NCBI GenBank assembly: GCA_947359465.1
Contig: OX375883.1
Coordinates: forward strand, 15,750,088 to 15,814,087
DNA: 64,000 nt
Reading direction: 5' to 3'
DNA from: Metellina segmentata
Lineage: Eukaryota > Arthropoda > Arachnida > Araneae > Tetragnathidae
The translations under genes and the position numbers were made by a program. Positions 32,225 through 41,299 of the stretch are shown here, one piece after another (positions within the stretch are counted from its first letter, which is position 1; each line of letters starts with the position of its first letter). The notes beneath the pieces are model-generated. The model saw only the letters and a program-made list of their open reading frames with translations. It was not told the origin of the DNA and did not search any database.

Positions 32225-32350
32225 GTAGGTATTCACTTAACGTCGTACTGGAGCAACACTAAGAACTATTGGCGACGGTCCGAACCAACCCCGAAAAGAT
32301 TTGACCCCGAGGACAACACCTCGTCATTTTGAAGCACGATCAGATAACTA
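32225..32350 (-). repeat. SINE 3' fragment
   Basis: Reverse-oriented SINE tail: AACGTCGTACTGGAGCAACAC, GACGGTCCG, GAGGACAACACCTCGTCATT. Confidence 0.6.
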
Positions 32351-32454
32351 GGTCCCTTCCGAGCCGGGGTCTAGGTAAACACGCGCGTACGGTTTATTGT
32401 TGACCTCACCTGATCAACAAAAGAAAAGCTATTTCTTAAATTTATAATTTTCTT

Positions 32455-32763
32455 ATACAAATACAAACATTGACGACCAGTTACAGGCTCGAGCCCAACA
32501 AGGCTGGTCCTTTGTTTATGAATTCCCCAATTCCCACTGACTATCCAATTGTGTCTTAAATTCGTACACTCCCTTTGAATTAACTATATTTTCTGGCAAC
32601 GCATTCCAACTGTCTATTACCCTATTAAAGTAGTAGTTTTTCCTTAAATCCCGATTAAAATGTGTCTTATTCAATTGATACCCATGGCCCCTTGTTCTGT
32701 TATCCCTATTGAAATTTAAGCCCTCTGTGTCCCCTTGTTTTACAAAATTGAAAAGCTGAATAT
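32455..32763 (-). mobile_element. CR1-like LINE 3' end (second copy)
   Basis: Reverse complement of the end of the LINE at 25902-26580, from the AAATACAAA tail through ACAAGGCTGGTCCTTTG and into the coding end. Heavily 5'-truncated. Confidence 0.8.
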
Positions 32764-33320
32764 TTCTTAAATAGCTGGCTTATATGAATGTCATATTTAT
32801 ATACACCAGGCATTCTAAGTGTGACTCCAATAACAACAGGTGGTCATCAGATCACCTCTTATTTAAATTTTTATCTACTCTTGTTTAAATTTATTTACCC
32901 TCAACTAAACGAGTTTTTATTTGCAGATGAACTCACGCTTCACGAATCCATCTGTAACATTTGATCGTTCTCGGTATCCACTGCTCTTGGAAAGTCTCAA
33001 GTAAAAAGACACGTTTTGGAACTTCTGCAAGAACATCAGACTTCCGTTCGAATGGCATCTCTTTCGGTGCAAGACGTAACACTGGAAAAACCTTTTTTAT
33101 CGATCGTAAGGAACTCAGTCACATTATTGCAGAGCATTCTAAAAATTTCACATTTCCTTTTTATCCTATTCTTTTTTTCACAAAAGTGATTCTATCCAGT
33201 GTTTGAATAAATCGTTGGTGGTTAAATTCATTGTTAAATGATTTTGACAAATTGTAGTTTCGAAATTCGGTTTTAATAAAGATATTTTTTCTGAATGTGT
33301 AATATTTTTAATTTACTAGT
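32764..33320. other. AT-rich, one weak exon-like stretch
   Basis: TTTTTATTTGCAG directly followed by an ATG at 32927 and a 27-codon frame ending at a stop (about 33010) looks like a splice acceptor plus short terminal exon. AATAAA words follow at about 33206 and 33275. There is no homology I can name, so this is speculative. Confidence 0.2.
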
Positions 33321-33326
33321 GGGCTC

Positions 33327-33645
33327 CACCGACCAACCGGTATAGTGGTTACGATGTTAACCTCTAGATCGAAAGGTTCCTGGTTCTAATCCGGGTCGGG
33401 GCCTGCATGTTTGTAAGCGTATGGTGTAGAGGCGGCTGGTGCACCTTAAATCTGTCGTGGCCGAAAGTCCTCACGTTGGGGTTGGTGTGGAAGTTTGGAG
33501 AGTGGGGTGCCAGCACAGGTGTTACTTCGTCATCTGGCAGTGGTTCAAAAGGACGTGGTGTTGTCCTCGGATCTTGCCCTTGAGGAATTGATCCTGGACC
33601 GTCACCAATAGCCCGGTGTGTTCCTCCAATTTGACGTGAATTTCG
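33327..33645 (+). repeat. Full-length tRNA-derived SINE
   Basis: Starts CGACCAACCGGTATAGTGGT and carries all body blocks of the 8205 copy, through GACCGTCACCAATAGCCCGG. The B-box has decayed to GGTTCTAATCC. Confidence 0.8.
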
Positions 33646-33734
33646 AAAACTGTCTTTTCGATAATCCAGAGCTTAACTTGGACTTATGAATACGGTTGTT
33701 AGAGTCAAAGACGAATGGAATCTGCATTGACGGG

Positions 33735-34045
33735 TCCATGGTAGGCCAGTCGGTAGAGTCGCGGTTTGGCAAGGGAGGGTTGTGAATTGGAAACTGGATA
33801 CAACTAAAGGCCGTGGTACACCTGGGGGCTGCTGCACGTTATATCTGTCGTGACATTAAATGTCCTCACGATGGCAGAATGTGGAAATCTGGAGAGAGGG
33901 ATACCTGCTTAGATCTTGACTCGACATCTGACTGAGAGTCAAAATTACAAAGTGTTGTCCTCGGATCTTTCTCTTGGGTGTTGATCCCACGCAATCGCCA
34001 ATAGCCCATTGTTTTTCTCCAGTGCGACGTTAATTTAAGAAATAC
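33735..34045 (+). repeat. Related SINE with a different head
   Basis: The body and tail (TGTCCTCACGATGG, ACATCTGACTG, GTGTTGTCCTCGGATCTTTC, CCAATAGCCCATTG) match the SINE family. The head (GGTAGGCCAGTCGGTAGAGTC...TTGGCAA) is a different tRNA-like sequence. This suggests a second subfamily sharing the body. Confidence 0.6.
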
Positions 34046-34275
34046 GTAACAAACATTTTCTGGTTCTGTGTAAGTAAAACCTGTATTGTAAGTGTATATC
34101 CATTACTTGATATTCAACTCTTGTCGATGTGTCCAAATACGGCTCTCACAAAATTAAAATCCATCCCACCACAAACCATGAATACAAGTGAACACCTTTG
34201 TAAACGGGATACGAATAATGAATACGTATTTATTAGTTGAAGCAAGCCCCCATTTCAGAAAGCACACACATACAC

Positions 34276-35281
34276 CATGGTTCCCACACCTTTATCAAAA
34301 AAAAAATTCAAGGACTTTTCAAAACGAAAAAAAAAATTTTAAGGACCTAAAATTTTTTATAACGACCTGAAACAAGGCATACGCAAAAGTTGTCAATTAA
34401 TAAAAAAATGGGGGGAAAAAAAAGAGTTTTTTACACAATTTTTTAAACTACTGATAGTTAAAAAAAAGAAAGGTTATCAAATTTGGTCATAATTTGGATT
34501 TTCTTTCTCACAGAACCTGTGATTTTTTTTGTTGCAAAGTGGGCTTCTCGTCTCAATACTAACATCCAGTGTCCTTGAACAATCTCCATTTTGCTGTTGT
34601 CCACTGCCACTACAGACGGCTGTCGTGGTTTATTATGTTTGAGAAACAAAACAAATCAAAAGTTTTGACTGGTGAAAGAAATTTTCACTAGAGAATAAAA
34701 AAGCCCTATCTTTGTGATCATTAAAAATCGAGTAAAAATTTCAACCGGATTAAAAATCTGCAAAAAATTTTACACCTAAAAATTATCTTAAATGCGATTT
34801 TCTAAAAAAAAAAATTTTGAATTGCAATTTTTATATTTTTGCAATAAGAATTTGACTTTATTTCTTTGGATACGTGTCAAGTTTCCAATGAAGTCCTCAT
34901 TGCTAAAGCTACAGTTTCCTAAGAAAGCGATGCTGTTATCTAACAGCCGTGATACGTCATGATGTGGCGGCCATAACAAGGCGGCAGTCTTAACGGAGAC
35001 TAGAGGTATCAACTTAGACGGACAGAATACGGTGGAGAATGGACGATCTAGACGTAGCATTTGTTTTTCTCGTGGTGTCAAAGCGCAAAACACAGGTTTC
35101 ATTCAGTAGGACGCTCAAATGGTGCACCTAGTACTAGTCTGGACAAGTTCCAATACAAGACAAATTACACAATTATGTACTAGTTAAAAAAATCAAGGAC
35201 TTTCCCCAAGTTCCGTAATTTTTAAGGACTTTCAAAGGCCCCTAGTTGAGGAAAAAATGTTCAAGGACCGTGGGAACCCTG
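34276..35281 (-). mobile_element. DNA transposon with hAT-like ends and 5-bp duplication, copy 1
   Basis: The ends CATGGTTCCCACACC (left) and GGACCGTGGGAACCCTG (right) are inverse repeats. Inner blocks AAGGACTTT and AGGGGCC/GGCCCCTAG follow. TACAC is duplicated on both sides (34271-34275, 35282-35286). The interior shares sequence with the copy at 47012, in opposite orientation, and includes a relic of the 20109 MITE at about 34914-35070. No intact transposase. Confidence 0.75.
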
Positions 35282-35363
35282 TACACGATTCTCAAACAGT
35301 ACTTAAGTACAGACACTTTTGATATTTAAGGGCTTAAGGGGCTCTCAGTGAATGACACACTCT

Positions 35364-35369
35364 TTTATT
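35364..35369 (-). terminator. Poly(A) signal of the FMO gene
   Basis: AATAAA on the minus strand, 14 bases after the FMO stop codon. This is the only canonical signal immediately downstream, although the spacing to the stop is short. Confidence 0.5.
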
Positions 35370-35383
35370 TCTATCATCCATCC

Positions 35384-35772
35384 TCAGAATCCCAAGAACT
35401 GTTTCGGTACAAGGGTATCGAGGTATTTTCTCCCATACGCAATACTCGCCACACTCAACACTAGCAGGACTAGGAGGCTTTTCCCGGACACCAGCTGATT
35501 CCTATCCTGGCCGGCCCTCTTGCCTTCGGCGTTCAGCGGGGCGTAGATCCTCTCCTCGTAATTGAGGATGGCTTCCCTGGCCCCAGGCCAGGCGTGCGGT
35601 CCCTGCAGCCTGTACTGGTAGGGAAAGCAGGGCCCGTTGAAGCATGCCCAGAACAGCCTGGGGTCAGTCAGCGCCATCTGGAGGAGGTTAGGTTTGGCTC
35701 CGATCATGGAAGAGAGTTCGTCCATGAAGGGGATCTTGTCCACCTGTATGGTGTGCCTCGTGGAGTCGACGT
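35384..35772 (-). CDS. FMO terminal exon, part after the retrotransposon insertion
   Basis: This is the C-terminal ~129 codons of a flavin-containing monooxygenase, a microsomal FAD/NADPH enzyme that oxygenates soft nucleophiles such as amines and sulfides. Read from the 5-bp duplication, the frame opens DSTRHTIQVDKIPFMDEL and continues through RPNL-like KPNLLQMALTDPRLF, GPCFPYQYRLQGPHAWPGAR and EAILNYEERIYAPL. All are strongly typical of FMOs. It ends with a hydrophobic segment (KSLLVLLVLSVASIAYG) that should be the membrane anchor. The stop is at 35384-35386. The exon is severed from its upstream half by the gypsy element at 35773-40459, so in this allele it cannot be translated in frame from the normal mRNA unless the element is removed. 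Confidence 0.93.
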
Positions 35773-35943
35773 TGTTATGTATTAATCGTAATCGATTATC
35801 ATCCAGTTAACTGCAACCGTACCTACGGCTCCGCAGATCAACCATGCGTCCTTCTAATAAAGTTGTTGTCTCCTGTTCCTAATCCTGACTCATCTATTTA
35901 GTATACATCAATTCATCTATGCAACTCAATCAAATATATAATA
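35773..35943 (+). repeat. 5' LTR
   Basis: Begins TGTTATGTATTAATCG and ends ATATATAATA. An AATAAA is at 35856-35861. Short LTRs of this size are normal for Mag-type elements. Confidence 0.95.
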
Positions 35944-35957
35944 TGGTGTCAAAGTAA
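35944..35957 (+). promoter_or_regulatory. Primer-binding site
   Basis: TGGTGTCAAAGTAA follows the LTR with no gap. The TGG pairs with the CCA end of a tRNA. The primer tRNA was not identified. Confidence 0.75.
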
Positions 35958-36025
35958 ATAGGCAACTACAGTATTTTTTCGCTCCAAATATCGCAACTAG
36001 ATATTTTATTTACATCGAATCCGGC

Positions 36026-39000
36026 ATGGCGCATAACATCTTACGAATTGATGCTTTTTCCTCCGGCGACAACCCTGCAGAAGCTTGGATGGAATGGCGT
36101 CGCAGCTACGAACTTTTCGAAACTGCTATTAAATACAACAAGGAGGATGACGACACGCGGATCGCCCTGCTGCTCAGCGTCATCGGTAAATCGTCTTACA
36201 AAGATTATCTGACATTCTCGTTCGCTCCTCTCGCAGAAGGACAGGTGAGAACCGTCAAAGATGTTCTCGACAAATTTGACGAACATTATCGACCTTACCG
36301 AAATGTTACGCTGGCGACATACGTTTTCAACAATCTGGTCCAGAAGGCTGGACAGAATTTTGACGCTTTCTTCACAGAAATCAGGCTACAAGCTGATCAA
36401 TGTGAATTCGGCGTAGCCTACGATCGAAATATTAAAGATCGCATCATTCAAGGCCTGCGCGACGATGTGCTGCGTGAGCGTTTCCTCAGAGAACCACAAT
36501 TATCACTGCAAAAGACTGTTGAACTTTGCAAATCAGCGGAATTGTCGAAGCTGCATTCTTTGGCAATGTCCCAGTCGTCAACACCTGCTCAAGTGGATAG
36601 CATCAACCGGAGCAGAGGAAGAAAGGGTCCAAATCAACACAAACATCAAAACCACAAAACTCAAAACTTCTCCAGGATCCAGCAGAGACCTTGCTCTCGT
36701 TGTGGGTCTCATCATCAGCCCAGACAGTGCCCAGCATATGGCAAGACATGCAATAATTGCCAAATGCTAAACCACTTTTCCAGTGTGTGCAGACAACCAA
36801 AGAAACATCAGCCAACAAGACAACGCCAAGTTTCAGCAATCGACGCCAACAGCTCCAACAATATCGTATACATAGGTGCTTTGTCAATCACTAAGAGCTG
36901 TGACTGGCTTGAACAAATTCAAGTCCAAGACTACCCTGTAACCTTCAAGCTAGACACAGGTGCACAGGTAAATGTATTACCAACATCCATATTCAAGGTA
37001 TTGAATAACTGTCCTGCATTGCAGTCAACATCCACTGTTGTGTGCACTTACACTGGTGATGCCTTACCAGTTGTGGGTGAATGTACACTGCAGTGTGAAG
37101 TAAATCATGAAACACATCTATTAAACTTCATGATTGTGGATATTGATGTGCAACCTGTGCTAGGTGCAACAGCGTGTAGTGACTTACATCTGATTAAACG
37201 ACAGACTCTTCCAGATAAAAGAACTGTTAACACAGTACAAAAATCTCCATCTGAACTGCTAAATATTATAGAAGAATTTAGTGATGTGTTTGAAGGCATT
37301 GGTCGTCTTGCTGGTAAACACAAAATTATTCTTCACGAGGAAGCTGAACCTGTCATAGCTGCTTCTAGGAAAATTCCACTAGCATTAGAAGACCAGGTAC
37401 AAAATGAACTGCTAAGAATGGAAGAAAATGGCATAATCGAAAAGGTAACTAAACCTACCGATTGGGTAAACCCTGTTGTTATTGTTCCCAAGAAGAACAA
37501 CTCCATTCGAATATGCCTTGATCCCCGTCACCTGAACAAGTTCATCAAAAGGCAGCACTATCAGATCCCTTCTCAAGATCAGCTACTATCAAAGCTGAAG
37601 GGATCTAAGCTTTTTTCATTGATAGATGCAAAAAATGCCTTCTATCATATTCAGCTGGATGATGACAGTGCTGATTTGTGCACTTTTATAACACCTTTCG
37701 GAAGATATCGCTTCCTAGTTCTACCTTTTGGATTAAGTTGTGCACCTGAGGTTTTCCAGATGGCCATGGACAACTTATTCGAAAACTTCCCAGATATTCA
37801 TCCTTACTTTGATGATATAATTCTTCATAGTGAATCTCTGGAAGATCACTGTAAAAAGCTGAGAACTGTACTTCAAATTGCTCGAGAAAAGGGTTTGAAA
37901 TTCAATCGAGAAAAAATTCAACTTGCTGTACCTGAGTTAAAATATTTGGGTCATGTTGTTTCAGCTACAGGGCTATCGCCAGACCCGAAAAAAGTCCAAG
38001 CTATCTCAGACTTCCCCACACCAACCAGCAGACAAGATCTGATGAGATTCCTTGGGATGGCCACATACTTAATGAAATTTGTACCACAATTTTCACAAGA
38101 AACATCTACTTTGAGAAGCTTGCTGAAAAAAGATACCAATTGGGTATGGGATGCTCAAAGTGACAGAGCATTTCTGAAAGTAAAACAACTGCTCCAGTCA
38201 ACGCCTGTTCTACAGTTCTTTGACAAAGATCAAGAAGTAGTGCTTTCAGTCGATGCAAGTTCTTTTGGTCTTGGTGGTGTTTTATTGCAAAACGACAAGC
38301 CAGTTGCATATACATCAGCAACACTATCTGATGCACAGGCCAGGTATTCTCAAATTGAGAAGGAACTCCTTGCCATAGTTCACGCTTGTGAACATTTCCA
38401 CTATTATGTCTTTGGTCAGCAAATTGTCATAGAAACAGACCACAAGCCATTGTTGGGTCTGGTGCATAAATCATTTGATGTTATATCACCCAGACTCCAA
38501 CGATTGCTACTGCGGCTCCAAAGATACAGTTTCACACTCACACATGTACCAGGCAAACAGCTAGCTGTAGCTGATGCCCTATCAAGAGCTCCTATAAATG
38601 TCAATCCAGCTGTAACCACTGACATTGACAATGTTCAATTCATGGTCTCTGTAGTTATTCAGGCATCACAATCTAAACTGGATGAGCTCAGACAAGCAAC
38701 ACTAAGTGACTCGGAACTGAAATCTGTCAAACATTACATCTTGAATGGATGGCCACAGAATAAACAAAAAGTGGATGTTCTTGCAAAACCATTCATGTCA
38801 TTTCAATCAGAATTGCACATAGAAAATGATCTGATTTGTCGTGGACAGCGACTTGTAATTCCAAAGTCCTGTCGCAAAGACATCCTTCAGCGTCTGCATA
38901 TAGGCCACAGAGGCATTGTCACCTGTAAAAATCTTGCTCGACAATCCTTATACTGGCCAGGATTAAGTGCAGAGATTGAAAAGATGGTTTCAAGCTGTAC

Positions 39001-40066
39001 TATCTGCTTACAGAATCAAAGGCAGAATGCAAAAGAGCCTCTACTTGATAGAAAGTTGGCTGATCGACCATGGCAGAAAGTTGCCATTGATTTCTTTCAC
39101 TTTTCATCTGCAACATATCTCCTGATTGTCGACTACTTTTCCAAGTACATTGAACTGCAACATTTGCATCATACAACTGCACCTTCAGTCATCAATGCAC
39201 TTAAAACCTGTTTTGCACGATTTGGTATTCCAGAAGAAATCGTTGCAGACAATGGTCCACCTTTTGATTCCAATGAGTTCTCTCGCTTCTGTGAGAGTTG
39301 GGATATTTTCTTCAATCCCTCAAGTCCAGGCTACCCTCGATCCAATGGACAGGTAGAGAGATGTGTACAAACCATCAAGTCTAGCCTCACCAAAGCTGCA
39401 CAAGATCACAGTGATGTTCACCTTGTTTTGATGGAGTACAGGAATGCCCCAATGGATGGAATGCCGTCTCCAGCTGAGATCTTGATGGGTCGACGTATCC
39501 GTACTTTGGTTCCTACTCTTCCTGCTCAACTTAACCCTCACTATGATTGCACTACTGTACAAAAGCGCTTGGAACACAGGCAGCAGCGCCAGCATAAGTA
39601 TGATTTACATACCAGACCACTCCAGCCATTGCAACTAGATCAAGAAGTGTTGTTCCGCCACCAGAACAAATGGTGCAAAGGAAATGTAATTCAAGTTGGA
39701 CCTCAGCCACGGTCCTACACCATAGCAGCTGAAAGGGGTGGAAGGTATAGAAGGAATCGTGTGCATATCAAACACATACCTTCACAAACACAAAGCTCAA
39801 CATGGAATCTACCTACATCGACCCAACGTTTGAGAACAACTGAGGATCTCTATGCATCTGGCAGAATGGGAAATCCAAACCAAGTTCTTCCAACAGCATC
39901 TTGCAGAGGTTCCTCAACAAGTACACTACAGAGTGTTCCAGTTCAACAATCAATAAATCCTGCATTGAATGTACCAGTTACTCAGCACAATGCAACTGTG
40001 AATAGTGACACTCGTATGACACGCTCTGGTCGTGCCATTAAACCTCCACAGCGTTTTAAGGACTAA
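36026..40066 (+). CDS. Gag-Pol polyprotein of a Mag-like gypsy element, 1346 aa
   Basis: A single frame with gag and pol fused. Residues ~1-200 are gag (MAHNILRIDAFSSGDNPAEAW). Two zinc knuckles lie at ~222-256, CX2CX3HX4C then CX2CX4HX4C. An aspartic protease is at ~309 (KLDTGAQVNVLP). Reverse transcriptase follows, with ICLDPRHLNKFI and the catalytic YFDDII at ~593. RNase H has SVDASSFGLGGVL at ~741. Integrase has the HHCC zinc domain from ~957 and a DD35E triad at about 1020, 1074 and 1110 (AIDFF, VADNGPP, GQVE). The arrangement and wording match the Mag lineage often annotated as K02A2.6-like. No envelope gene follows. No stop or frameshift was seen, so it may be competent for transposition. 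The start at 36026 is 82 bases past the LTR and gives the usual gag N-terminus. Confidence 0.96.
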   Translation: MAHNILRIDAFSSGDNPAEAWMEWRRSYELFETAIKYNKEDDDTRIALLLSVIGKSSYKDYLTFSFAPLAEGQVRTVKDVLDKFDEHYRPYRNVTLATYVFNNLVQKAGQNFDAFFTEIRLQADQCEFGVAYDRNIKDRIIQGLRDDVLRERFLREPQLSLQKTVELCKSAELSKLHSLAMSQSSTPAQVDSINRSRGRKGPNQHKHQNHKTQNFSRIQQRPCSRCGSHHQPRQCPAYGKTCNNCQMLNHFSSVCRQPKKHQPTRQRQVSAIDANSSNNIVYIGALSITKSCDWLEQIQVQDYPVTFKLDTGAQVNVLPTSIFKVLNNCPALQSTSTVVCTYTGDALPVVGECTLQCEVNHETHLLNFMIVDIDVQPVLGATACSDLHLIKRQTLPDKRTVNTVQKSPSELLNIIEEFSDVFEGIGRLAGKHKIILHEEAEPVIAASRKIPLALEDQVQNELLRMEENGIIEKVTKPTDWVNPVVIVPKKNNSIRICLDPRHLNKFIKRQHYQIPSQDQLLSKLKGSKLFSLIDAKNAFYHIQLDDDSADLCTFITPFGRYRFLVLPFGLSCAPEVFQMAMDNLFENFPDIHPYFDDIILHSESLEDHCKKLRTVLQIAREKGLKFNREKIQLAVPELKYLGHVVSATGLSPDPKKVQAISDFPTPTSRQDLMRFLGMATYLMKFVPQFSQETSTLRSLLKKDTNWVWDAQSDRAFLKVKQLLQSTPVLQFFDKDQEVVLSVDASSFGLGGVLLQNDKPVAYTSATLSDAQARYSQIEKELLAIVHACEHFHYYVFGQQIVIETDHKPLLGLVHKSFDVISPRLQRLLLRLQRYSFTLTHVPGKQLAVADALSRAPINVNPAVTTDIDNVQFMVSVVIQASQSKLDELRQATLSDSELKSVKHYILNGWPQNKQKVDVLAKPFMSFQSELHIENDLICRGQRLVIPKSCRKDILQRLHIGHRGIVTCKNLARQSLYWPGLSAEIEKMVSSCTICLQNQRQNAKEPLLDRKLADRPWQKVAIDFFHFSSATYLLIVDYFSKYIELQHLHHTTAPSVINALKTCFARFGIPEEIVADNGPPFDSNEFSRFCESWDIFFNPSSPGYPRSNGQVERCVQTIKSSLTKAAQDHSDVHLVLMEYRNAPMDGMPSPAEILMGRRIRTLVPTLPAQLNPHYDCTTVQKRLEHRQQRQHKYDLHTRPLQPLQLDQEVLFRHQNKWCKGNVIQVGPQPRSYTIAAERGGRYRRNRVHIKHIPSQTQSSTWNLPTSTQRLRTTEDLYASGRMGNPNQVLPTASCRGSSTSTLQSVPVQQSINPALNVPVTQHNATVNSDTRMTRSGRAIKPPQRFKD

Positions 40067-40274
40067 AATGGACATTCGATCCATAGTATTCAACTCAGTC
40101 CTATCATTATATTTCCAAGTAAAATTTATTTGATATTTAGTATATTTCTTTATGTCAATTCATTTGCATTATATAATCAAGTTAAATTTATTAGTCTCAT
40201 CTATGTGTAATTTGTGTCAACCTTTGTTTATGTATTATAATCTAGCACTGATAACTTCTTATGTTCGTCTATTT

Positions 40275-40288
40275 AAAAAAAAGAGAGA
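40275..40288 (+). promoter_or_regulatory. Polypurine tract
   Basis: AAAAAAAAGAGAGA abuts the right LTR, the expected plus-strand primer. Confidence 0.85.
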
Positions 40289-40459
40289 TGTTATGTATTA
40301 ATCGTAATCGATTATCATCCAGTTAACTGCAACCGTACCTACGGCTCCGCAGATCAACCATGCGTCCTTCTAATAAAGTTGTTGTCTCCTGTTCCTAATC
40401 CTGACTCATCTATTTAGTATACATCAATTCATCTATGCAACTCAATCAAATATATAATA
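40289..40459 (+). repeat. 3' LTR
   Basis: Identical by eye to the 5' LTR, 4516 bp away. The AATAAA is at 40372-40377. Confidence 0.95.
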
Positions 40460-40701
40460 GACGTATCGTTTGGCGTTGAGCTCGTTCTTGCAGGCGATGT
40501 CCCTCTCCATCTCGGCCACGGAGGGGAGCTTGAGGTGTCCGGCCATGACACACGCGAACCACCTGCTCTGCAACTCGGAGATGGGGAAGATGGAGCCGAT
40601 CGGCTGGATGGCGCCGACGATCGCCAGGGTGGGGTGCTTCAGGTGTGGGGGCACTGCGTACTTGTAGAGGTGGATCCTGTTGTCTTCCGTGGAGACCAGA
40701 C
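40460..40701 (-). CDS. FMO terminal exon, part before the insertion
   Basis: A splice acceptor (ATTCCCCACAG) ends at 40702. The exon opens with two bases that complete a Gly codon from the previous exon. It then encodes LVSTEDNRIHLYKYAVPPHL, HPTLAIVGAIQPIGSIFPIS and ELQSRWFACVMAGHLKLPSV, ending AKRYV. These are hallmark FMO blocks (LAIIGLIQPLGAIMPISELQ in vertebrate enzymes). At 40460 coding sequence runs into the retrotransposon. The frame reads five foreign residues and stops at 40442. Removing the element and one GACGT restores a 626-bp exon in frame with the piece at 35772-35384. Confidence 0.93.
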
Positions 40702-40908
40702 CTGTGGGGAATATATTACATTATATTGTATTTTTTTCTGGTCTTTTGTTCTTAGTTCTTTTTTTCTGTCAAATGTTTAACTTTGTTTTGTGTAATGTTT
40801 CATAGCGTTGTTCTGTACAACGTTCGTGTTCATGTTCATGTTCAAACACTATCGCCCCATGTGTTAGGGTAGTTTATCAACCATGACAATCTTGTATTTA
40901 ACAAATGC

Positions 40909-41290
40909 TGCCTGAGTGCCTCAGAGGTTAGGCTTGTGCGGTTCCTGTCCGCGAGTATAGCACTGGCTACATAAGACTGGATTGCTAGACCCTGAACAAC
41001 ATGGGCTTCGAGCCGGACGCTCGTGCGAGACCGCACAGCACCAGGTCCGGCAAAACCTTCGCCCAGGGTCGAGAGGCGAAGAAACATTTAAGTTTGATTC
41101 CCCTTGATGACGTTGTGGTGGTGGCGTTTAGTAGCCAGCTGTGCTTATCAAACAGGTGGAGGCTAAGTGTCCGATAAACCTTTATGGGTACCGGGAAGCA
41201 TTCGCGGAAACCCTCACGCTTTCAGCACCCCTTGGCGAGTTGGCGATAGATGCCTGTATCGGCAACTGTGATAATCCTAATGTTAAAACT
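40909..41290. repeat. SINE-like repeat with tRNA-like head
   Basis: GCCTGAGTGCCTCAGAGGTTAGGC resembles an A-box region and GGGCTTCGAGCC a B-box. The downstream block with GCGGAAACCCTCACGCTTTCAG (41204-41225) recurs inverted at about 50173-50195. The minus-strand frame at 41087-40842 overlaps this and is probably not a gene. Confidence 0.45.
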
Positions 41291-41299
41291 TAGAGGAAT

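Larger units (their letters stand above)
35773..40459 (+). mobile_element. Complete Ty3/gypsy retrotransposon, Mag-like, 4687 bp
   Basis: Two 171-bp LTRs (35773-35943, 40289-40459) look identical base for base. The target duplication GACGT is at 35768-35772 and 40460-40464. The primer-binding site (TGGTGTCAAAG) directly follows the left LTR, and a purine tract (AAAAAAAAGAGAGA, 40275-40288) precedes the right LTR. One uninterrupted gag-pol frame lies between. Identical LTRs and an intact frame indicate a very recent insertion. It is oriented opposite to the FMO gene that it interrupts. Confidence 0.97.

Noticed and set aside
35594..35785. Plus-strand 63-codon frame near the gypsy element
   Set aside because: Antisense of the FMO exon; no independent evidence.
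40842..41290. Minus-strand 81-codon frame as an extra FMO exon
   Set aside because: FMO exon structure is already complete across this intron, there are no splice sites in phase, and the area is SINE-like.
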